From assembly GCA_946631805.1 (NCBI GenBank), contig CAMPAJ010000033.1, positions 1-11,117 on the forward strand: a stretch of 11,117 nt of DNA. Reading direction: 5' to 3'. This DNA is from an uncultured Eggerthellaceae bacterium (lineage in GTDB: Bacteria; Actinomycetota; Coriobacteriia; Coriobacteriales; Eggerthellaceae). Made by a program: the position numbers and the translations under genes. Below are positions 6,583 to 11,117 of this stretch, piece by piece (positions within the stretch are counted from its first letter, which is position 1; every line of letters begins with the position of its first letter). The notes under the pieces are model-generated. The model did not search any database. It was not told the DNA's origin and was given only the letters and a program-made list of their open reading frames with translations.

Positions 6583-6840
6583 GACGGGCCCCTTACGCTA
6601 GCGATCCAGTGTTAGGTCTAAGCTACTGCGTTAAACCTAACCAAACCTAACGAGAATATACATATAAAATATTTTTATAATGCGACTTCAAACAAGTCTA
6701 GAGTCTAACCTTCTAACGGTTTAACTCCTCGGTTAAGTGTTAGTCGATTTGACCAAATTTGAAATAAGACTTTTTTGACGGCATTAAAAAGAAGGCGCAC
6801 AAATTTCGTATAAGGCTATAATTGATGCGTTTATTGAAAA
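6583..6840. promoter_or_regulatory. Divergent promoter region with CTAAC box cluster
   Basis: This non-coding stretch lies between the leftward regulator and the rightward riboswitch transcript. CTAAC occurs at 6637, 6647, 6705 and 6713 and its reverse complement GTTAG at 6611 and 6739. AAACCTAAC is an exact 9-nt direct repeat at 6633-6641 and 6643-6651, one helical turn apart. The centre (6655-6682) is almost pure A/T and could melt for a leftward promoter, for example TTGAAG (complement of 6686-6691) 18 nt before TTATAT. Box spacing suggests binding sites for one regulator, possibly the adjacent PucR-type protein. Confidence 0.55.
6817..6822 (+). promoter_or_regulatory. Candidate -10 box for the riboswitch transcript
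   Basis: TATAAT is a perfect -10 hexamer about 25 nt before the aptamer, so transcription would begin near 6829. No good -35 lies 16-18 nt upstream; the nearest TTGACG (6775-6780) is 36 nt away, so the promoter may need an activator. Confidence 0.45.
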
Positions 6841-6846
6841 ACGCAT

Positions 6847-6960
6847 ACGAGGCAGTAGCCGTACCGCTTTAGCGGACGCGCTGGGGGAACCGGGTGAGAA
6901 TCCCGGGCAAGGGCCATTACTGTGAGGTGCAGCACCAAGCCAGGATACCCAGCCTGTCGT
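6847..6960 (+). ncRNA. Cobalamin (B12) riboswitch aptamer
   Basis: The conserved core is present in order: GGGGGAACCGGGTGAGAATC (from 6883), CCATTACTGTGAGG, and the B12 box AGCACCAAGCCAGGATACC. GCTGGG (6880-6885) pairs with CCCAGC (6948-6953) to close the core, and ACGA (6847-6850) can pair with TCGT (6957-6960) as P1. CCGC-TTTA-GCGG (6864-6875) is a side hairpin. CAAGGGCCATTACTGTGA differs from the common form in a few bases. Cobalamin riboswitches normally switch expression off when the coenzyme is abundant. Its place 158 nt ahead of the first lipoprotein shows that the gene set downstream serves tetrapyrrole or cobalt metabolism. Confidence 0.93.
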
Positions 6961-7118
6961 CGAAAAGTTGCTCGCTGTGAACCCTAGCGATGCGCTTTAG
7001 CGCAAGCTTTCATTGCGAATCGTGGCTTTTCGACTGTCCTGCGGTTGTCCTCCTGTCTTTTGTGCGTGCCGTGCGTGTTTTGGGGTTCAGCTCGTTGGTC
7101 GGGCTGAAAGGGGAGGAC
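6961..7118 (+). promoter_or_regulatory. Riboswitch expression platform and leader
   Basis: Two competing features are visible. GTCGAAAAG (6959-6967), which overlaps the 3' strand of P1, is the exact complement of CTTTTCGAC (7026-7034). GTCCTCC (7047-7053) is the exact complement of GGAGGAC (7112-7118), the ribosome site and bases just before the ATG. The second pairing would hide the start of the first gene. A small hairpin TGCGC-TTTA-GCGCA is at 6991-7004. No T-tract terminator is seen, so translational control is the better guess. Confidence 0.55.
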
Positions 7119-7712
7119 ATGAAAAGGCTTCTTTGTGCGCTGTGCGTAACGTGCGCGCTCGCTTCGGGCGCATTGTTTGTCGGCTGCTCTTCAAACGCGG
7201 GCGCGTCTAGCCCTGCAGCCGATCCTTCGTCGGCTTCTGCTGCCGTTTCCACAGAACCATCTTCGAGCTCGAACGCCGCACCCGCCGAACAGTCCGCAGC
7301 GTCGTCAGAGGCCGCGGATGCAGCTTCTGCATCTGGTCAGGCGACAATCGCCGACGGCGAGTACCAGGTTCCCGTTGCTACCGATAGCAGCATGTTTCAT
7401 CTGAACGAAACTAGCGAAGGTATGGGCACGCTCACCGTCAAAGATGGCGCCATGAACGTGCACATCACCCTTGTTTCCAAGAAAATAACCAATCTCTATG
7501 CTGGCAAAGCAGCCCAGGCCGAAACAGATGAAGCTGCGTGGCTGCAACCTACGGAAGATACGGTGACGTATAGCGATGGAGCGACGGAGGAGGTGTATGG
7601 TTTCGATATTCCCGTGCCGACGCTCGACGAACCGTTCGACGTTGCTATCCTTGGCTCGAAGGGCAAATGGTACGATCACACGGTCACTGTTACATCACCT
7701 GTATCGAAATAA
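7119..7712 (+). CDS. Small lipoprotein, tetrapyrrole-uptake-associated (NEAT-like?)
   Basis: A 197-residue surface lipoprotein. A hydrophobic signal peptide ends at LFVG-C23 (lipobox), followed by a Ser/Ala-rich linker to about residue 70. The C-terminal domain (about 74-195) starts DGEYQVPV and holds DSSMFHLNE, LTVKDGAM, YGFDIPVP and GKWYDHTVTV. It looks like a beta-sandwich, in the style of NEAT (iron/heme transport-associated) domains, but the heme-binding YxxxY motif is not evident. Similar lipoproteins are remembered from other gut anaerobes as conserved hypotheticals, so function is not established. ATG 7119 is preferred over ATG 6990, because AGGGGAGG precedes it and the signal peptide begins there. 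It is first gene after the cobalamin riboswitch, 30 nt before the chelatase gene. It shares domain landmarks with the lipoprotein at 9226-9750. Confidence 0.7.
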   Translation: MKRLLCALCVTCALASGALFVGCSSNAGASSPAADPSSASAAVSTEPSSSSNAAPAEQSAASSEAADAASASGQATIADGEYQVPVATDSSMFHLNETSEGMGTLTVKDGAMNVHITLVSKKITNLYAGKAAQAETDEAAWLQPTEDTVTYSDGATEEVYGFDIPVPTLDEPFDVAILGSKGKWYDHTVTVTSPVSK

Positions 7713-7742
7713 AGAACTGTAAAGTCAAAGGGAAGGAAACCG

Positions 7743-9008
7743 ATGAAACTTGTTAAGTCTGTTGCCGCAGTAGCTGTTGCGGCATGCTTGTCGGTTGTTT
7801 GCGCGGGCTGCTCGTCTTCGGCCCCCGCGTCTTCGGCAAGCGCAAGCGCAAGCGCTGCGAGCGCGAGTGCAGCTTCCGTCGAGGCCAGCGCCTCTTCTGA
7901 GGCCGCGTCGGCAGAGGCCGCCTCTTCGGCCGCTGCTGGCGATGACGCTGCTGCTGCAGCTGCTGTTGATGAACTGATCGCTGCTATCCAGGTTCAGGAG
8001 CGCACCGATTCCACCGATGCCGACGTCAAGGCTGCCAAGGATGCTTGGGATGCCCTGACCGACGCCCAGAAGGAGCTCGTCGAGGAGGGCGGCTACTTTG
8101 CCGACGACACGGGCGACGCTTCGAAGGACGACGCTCTGGCCACTGCTCCCGAAAAGGAGAACGAGATTCTGGTCGTGAGCTTCGGCACGTCGTTCAACGA
8201 CAGCCGCGTTGCCACGATCGGTGCTGTCGAGAAAGCTCTTGCCGCTGCGTTCCCCGAGTGGGATGTCCGCCGTGCCTTCACCGCGCAGATCATCATCAAC
8301 CACATCGCCGCCCGTGACGGCGAGCAGATCAACACCGTTGCTCAGGCACTCGACCTTGCCAAGGAAGCTGGCGTTAAGAACCTGGTCGTCGCCCCGACGC
8401 ATCTGATGCATGGTGCTGAGTACGACGAGCTGACTGCTGCCCTCGAGCCCTACAAGGCCGACATGAACATCGTCGTAGCCGAGCCGCTGCTCGGCGAGGT
8501 GGGCGCTGACGCCACCGTCATCAACGCCGACAAGGAAGCCGTTGCCCAGGCTCTGACCGAAGCTGCCGTCAAGGCTGCCGGTTACGACGACATCGAGGCC
8601 GCCGAAGCTGACGGCGCTGCATTCGTATTCATGGGCCATGGCACTTCTCACGAGGCGAACGTCACCTATGACCAGATGCAAACCCAGATGGAGAAGCTCG
8701 GCTACAAGAACGTCTTCATCGGCACCGTTGAGGGCGAGCCCGAGGACACCGCATGCGACGTCGTCATCGGCAAGGTCAAGGATGCCGGCTACAAGAAGGT
8801 CATCCTCCGCCCGATGATGGTTGTTGCTGGCGACCATGCTAACAACGACATGGCCGACCCCGAGGATCCGGAGTCCTGGTACAGCATGTTCACCGCTTCT
8901 GGCAACTTCGACAGCGTTGAGTGCCAGATCAACGGCCTGGGCGAGATCCCGGCTGTTCAGGATCTGTACGTTGCCCATGTGACCGAGGCCGTGAACTCGA
9001 TTAAGTAA
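7743..9008 (+). CDS. cbiK: Lipoprotein-anchored CbiK-family cobaltochelatase
   Basis: CbiK inserts Co2+ into sirohydrochlorin in the anaerobic cobalamin pathway. Here the family domain (about 141-420) is joined to an export signal: lipobox VCAG-C23, then an Ala/Ser-rich linker (24-72). A short acidic helical segment ends in DALTDAQKELV (103-113), a motif common in Gram-positive surface proteins. Chelatase landmarks are ILVVSFGTSFNDSR at 142-155, FPEWDVRRAFT at 170-180, MGHGT with H299, GTVEG with E330 and GDHA with H365. These match the two His and one Glu metal ligands known in CbiK. The domain appears intact, so activity is possible, but outside the membrane its usual substrate is not expected. 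A role in metal removal, metal insertion or binding of scavenged tetrapyrroles is inference. ATG 7743 has AAGG six bases upstream. Start and lipobox are firm. Confidence 0.88.
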   Translation: MKLVKSVAAVAVAACLSVVCAGCSSSAPASSASASASAASASAASVEASASSEAASAEAASSAAAGDDAAAAAAVDELIAAIQVQERTDSTDADVKAAKDAWDALTDAQKELVEEGGYFADDTGDASKDDALATAPEKENEILVVSFGTSFNDSRVATIGAVEKALAAAFPEWDVRRAFTAQIIINHIAARDGEQINTVAQALDLAKEAGVKNLVVAPTHLMHGAEYDELTAALEPYKADMNIVVAEPLLGEVGADATVINADKEAVAQALTEAAVKAAGYDDIEAAEADGAAFVFMGHGTSHEANVTYDQMQTQMEKLGYKNVFIGTVEGEPEDTACDVVIGKVKDAGYKKVILRPMMVVAGDHANNDMADPEDPESWYSMFTASGNFDSVECQINGLGEIPAVQDLYVAHVTEAVNSIK

Positions 9009-9038
9009 CCATGCCCGTATACGGGTAACAGGCTTTAC

Positions 9039-9064
9039 GCGGGGCGTCCGTCCAGGCGCCCCGC
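9039..9064 (+). terminator. GC-rich hairpin after cbiK
   Basis: GCGGGGCG (9039-9046) and CGCCCCGC (9057-9064) pair perfectly over 8 bp with a 10-nt loop. It lies 30 nt past the cbiK stop. No T-run follows, so it may slow or partly end transcription, or protect the RNA 3' end, and is unlikely to be a full terminator. Confidence 0.45.
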
Positions 9065-9070
9065 TGCCGC

Positions 9071-9119
9071 ACAAGCGATATGCCGCGCCGCTACTCGAGC
9101 GGAGCGGCATATCGCCTGT
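9071..9119. repeat. Long imperfect palindrome between cbiK and the next gene
   Basis: GCGATATGCCGC (9075-9086) and GCGGCATATCGC (9104-9115) are exact 12-nt reverse complements. Outside, ACA/TGT pair after one mismatch, and inside CCGCT/AGCGG (9088-9092, 9098-9102) extend the stem to a 5-nt loop. A further perfect palindrome CCCGTATACGGG lies at 9014-9025. The 217-nt gap 9009-9225 holds no gene. It may set different transcript levels for the two halves of the set. Confidence 0.7.
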
Positions 9120-9225
9120 ACTTAGGCGAAAATATGGAGCATTGCATATCGTGGTGGGCTGCTCGTAATCGCAGATCATCTGGCAAGGCTATGTAAACGT
9201 TGAAATAGCAGAATGGAGAGAACGC

Positions 9226-9750
9226 ATGAAGAAAATCGTACACGGACTTGCTGTGACCGCAATCGCATGCACGCTTGCCCTGTTTGCTGGCTGCGGATCG
9301 TCGTCGCCGACGTCGAGCGCCGCATCGTCTGATGCAAATGCTTCAGCCGCTACGTCATCGGCGAGCGCTCAGACGAGTGCGTCCGAATCCAGCGCTGCTG
9401 CGGCTGCTGCGCCGATCGATCCAGCCAATCTTGCAGATGGCGAATATACGATTGACGTGACGCTGCAGGGCGGTAGCGGCAAGGCCACGGTCGACAGCCC
9501 CACGAAGCTCACCGTCAAGGGCGGCGCCATGCAGGCCGTCATCGTCTGGTCGAGCCCTAACTACGACCAGATGATCGTCGACGGCGAGCAATACCTGCCC
9601 GTTCCGCGCACGGGCAACTCGACGTTCGAGATTCCCGTTTCGGCGCTCGACGAGGACCTGCCCATTCAGGCCGAGACCACGGCCATGAGCGAGCCGCACA
9701 TGATTGACTACACGCTGCATTTCGATTCCAGCTCGCTGCAAGCGGCCTAA
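9226..9750 (+). CDS. Small lipoprotein with NEAT-like domain (paralogue of 7119-7712)
   Basis: A 174-residue lipoprotein. The signal peptide ends LFAG-C23, and a Ser/Ala-rich linker follows to about residue 65. The domain at 70-170 contains DGEYTIDVTL, SGKATVDSP, LTVKGGAM, IVWSSPNYDQMIVDGEQYLP, FEIPVSALDEDLP, TTAMSEPH and IDYTLHFDSS. The order DGEY, LTVK-GAM, F-IPV and a final Y-T-F/V strand matches the lipoprotein before cbiK, so they are likely distant relatives. The style recalls iron-transport-associated (NEAT) domains beside heme or corrinoid ABC transporters; two tyrosines in the NYDQMIVDGEQY stretch could contact a ligand, but this is a guess. GGAGAG lies 5 nt before ATG 9226. Only 19 nt separate it from the binding protein gene, so the two are almost surely co-transcribed. 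Confidence 0.75.
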   Translation: MKKIVHGLAVTAIACTLALFAGCGSSSPTSSAASSDANASAATSSASAQTSASESSAAAAAAPIDPANLADGEYTIDVTLQGGSGKATVDSPTKLTVKGGAMQAVIVWSSPNYDQMIVDGEQYLPVPRTGNSTFEIPVSALDEDLPIQAETTAMSEPHMIDYTLHFDSSSLQAA

Positions 9751-9769
9751 GCAAAGGGAGCGCGTTACC

Positions 9770-11017
9770 GTGGCTAATAAGAAACGAGTTTCATCCTGGC
9801 TGCTCGCAGTCATCGCTTGTTGCGCATTGGGCCTGTTTGCCTGCGTGGGCTGCTCATCTTCCTCGAGCGCCGCTTCGGCACCAACCTCGTCTGCGAGCGC
9901 AGCTGAGGTTAGCTCATCATCTGCAGCAGAATCGGAAGGGCCTACGACCGTGCAGGTCGATAACTTCCACAACACCGATTTGGGCAATGGATGGCAGCCC
10001 ACCGATTCGCTGCCGCTGCAGTACGCCAAGTGCTTCACCGTGGATTATTACGACGGTGGCTACAAGCTGTTTTGCCTTTCCGACGGCGGCCGTTACCTCA
10101 TGGTGCCAGAAGGGGCCCAGGTTCCCGAGGGTCTAAGCGACGACATCGTCGTGTTGCAACAGCCTCTCGGCGATTTATACATGGTCGCATCCGACACCAT
10201 GTGCCTGTTCGATGCGCTCGATGCGCTCGACCGCATAACGGTTTCGGGCATTTCGCAGGATAACTGGCATATTCCCGCAGCCGTTGAAGCCATGGAATCG
10301 GGCAGCATCGTGTATGGAGGCAAGTACAGCGCCCCCGACTACGAGCTGCTGTTGGGCAAGGGCGTGCGCCTGGCCATCGAGTCCACGATGATCAACCACA
10401 CTCCCGAAGTGCGCGACAAGCTCATCGAGCTTGGCATTCCGGTGTTTACCGAGATGTCGAGCTACGAGACCGAGCCCATCGGGCGTACCGAGTGGGTCAA
10501 ATGCTATGGCGCGATGATGGACGAGGAAGAAAAGGCCCAGAAGCTGTTCGACGAGCAGGTCAAGCAGATCGAGAGCATCGACAGCACGCCGACAGGCAAG
10601 ACGGTCGCCTTCTTCTACATCAATTCCAACGGTGCGGCGGTTGTGCGCAAGCCTGGCGATTACGTGACCAAGATGATTGACCAGGCGGGTGGCGAATACA
10701 TATTCAACTCGCTCGACGAATCCGAAGGGTCCACATCGAGCGTCACGCTCGAGATGGAGCGCTTCTACGCCATGGCCAAGGAAGCGGACGTGATTATCTA
10801 CAATACGTCAATCGATTCGACGGTGGACAGCGTGGATTCGCTCGTGCGCAAGAATGAGCTGCTCGCCGATTTCAAGGCGGTGCAGAATGGGAATGTGTGG
10901 ATCACCGACCAGAACATGTATCAGCAGATGATGCAGACGGGTCGCATCATCGCCGACTTTAATGCGGTCGTGACGGATTCGGGAGCCCAGACGACGTACG
11001 TGCATAAGGTTGGGTAA
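9770..11017 (+). CDS. ABC transporter substrate-binding lipoprotein, BtuF/FepB type
   Basis: A 415-residue lipid-anchored binding protein that would deliver a metal chelate or corrinoid to a FecCD-type permease. The signal peptide ends in LFAC25 or CVGC28, either of which could be the acylated cysteine. A Ser-rich linker runs to about 58. Two lobes follow: residues 60-250 include DRITVSGISQDNWHIP (154-169) and YSAPDYELLLGKGVRLAIES (186-205), and the family hinge region SYETEPIGRTEWVKCYG (231-247). The second lobe runs to the end, with TVAFFYIN, GDYVTKMIDQAGGEYIF and NGNVWITDQ. Start is GTG 9770, with AAAGGGAG 9 nt before it; the open frame reaches back to 9704 but overlaps the upstream gene and lacks a ribosome site. 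B12 riboswitch control suggests a corrinoid or heme ligand; a siderophore is also possible. Confidence 0.88.
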   Translation: MANKKRVSSWLLAVIACCALGLFACVGCSSSSSAASAPTSSASAAEVSSSSAAESEGPTTVQVDNFHNTDLGNGWQPTDSLPLQYAKCFTVDYYDGGYKLFCLSDGGRYLMVPEGAQVPEGLSDDIVVLQQPLGDLYMVASDTMCLFDALDALDRITVSGISQDNWHIPAAVEAMESGSIVYGGKYSAPDYELLLGKGVRLAIESTMINHTPEVRDKLIELGIPVFTEMSSYETEPIGRTEWVKCYGAMMDEEEKAQKLFDEQVKQIESIDSTPTGKTVAFFYINSNGAAVVRKPGDYVTKMIDQAGGEYIFNSLDESEGSTSSVTLEMERFYAMAKEADVIIYNTSIDSTVDSVDSLVRKNELLADFKAVQNGNVWITDQNMYQQMMQTGRIIADFNAVVTDSGAQTTYVHKVG

Positions 11018-11042
11018 GGGAGGCTGATCCCACCGCCCGCGG

Positions 11043-11098
11043 AGCTTCCGATTGGCCGTGCGCCCGCGCTGCGGGGCGTGTGCGGGCAAGCGGAGGCT
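11043..11098 (+). terminator. Nested hairpin after the binding protein gene
   Basis: AGCTTCCG (11043-11050) pairs with CGGAGGCT (11091-11098), with one wobble. Inside it GCCCGC (11062-11067) pairs exactly with GCGGGC (11082-11087). No T-run is seen. TCCCACCGCCC (11028-11038) also occurs at 5513-5523, just before the inverted repeat copy, so this may be the edge of another repeat block. No gene is seen in 11018-11117. Confidence 0.35.
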
Positions 11099-11117
11099 AA
11101 CCGCTCCTCGCTCTGGC

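Noticed and set aside
6990..7118. Longer first lipoprotein starting at ATG 6990
   Set aside because: It would place 43 residues before a proper lipoprotein signal peptide and read through the riboswitch leader. ATG 7119 has a strong ribosome site.
7725..9179. 484-codon open frame on the minus strand over cbiK
   Set aside because: It is antisense to an intact lipoprotein chelatase, and its low-complexity product mirrors the Ala/Ser codons.
9704..9769. Longer binding protein starting at 9704 within the upstream gene
   Set aside because: The extension is Arg-rich and out of keeping with an export signal. GTG 9770 has AAAGGGAG upstream and starts the signal peptide.

Overview
The window looks like chromosomal DNA of an anaerobic, moderately GC-rich, Gram-positive-type bacterium. 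Lineage is inferred, not read directly. The evidence is a full set of [FeFe]-hydrogenase maturases, an FNT-type anion channel, four lipoproteins or exported binding proteins with Ser/Ala-rich linkers, many GTG/TTG starts and a GC-rich codon third position. Together these fit a gut actinobacterium of the Coriobacteriia (Eggerthellaceae-like) best. No 16S rRNA or marker gene is present to prove it.

Layout: 1-386 is a repeat-rich intergenic region. It holds a copy of a dispersed ~108-nt repeat, three 27-bp palindromes and a 48-bp near-perfect inverted repeat. 387-4383 carries hydE, hydG and hydF on the + strand, the three accessory proteins that build the H-cluster of [FeFe]-hydrogenase. No hydrogenase structural gene is in the window. 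4539-5402 is a formate/nitrite-type (FNT) channel, followed by a terminator-like hairpin. 5505-5804 is a second repeat complex: two tandem ~108-nt units, an inverted copy and another palindrome. 5815-6582 (- strand) is a PucR/CdaR-type helix-turn-helix regulator starting at TTG.

6583-7118 is a divergent regulatory region. It has a cluster of CTAAC boxes, an AT-rich promoter zone and a clear cobalamin riboswitch aptamer (about 6847-6960). A leader follows that can hide the ribosome binding site of the first gene. 7119-11017 is the riboswitch-headed gene set: a small lipoprotein, a membrane-anchored CbiK-family cobaltochelatase, a second lipoprotein that looks like a distant paralogue of the first, and a BtuF/FepB-type ABC-transporter binding lipoprotein. 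The permease and ATPase would be expected beyond the right edge.

How the parts work together: hydEGF plus the FNT channel point to hydrogen/formate metabolism. The riboswitch set points to surface capture, and possibly metal handling, of a tetrapyrrole such as a corrinoid or heme, switched off when cobalamin is plentiful. The most unusual parts are the exported chelatase between two related lipoproteins under B12 control, and the repeat family that fills both intergenic blocks and also appears ahead of hydF.
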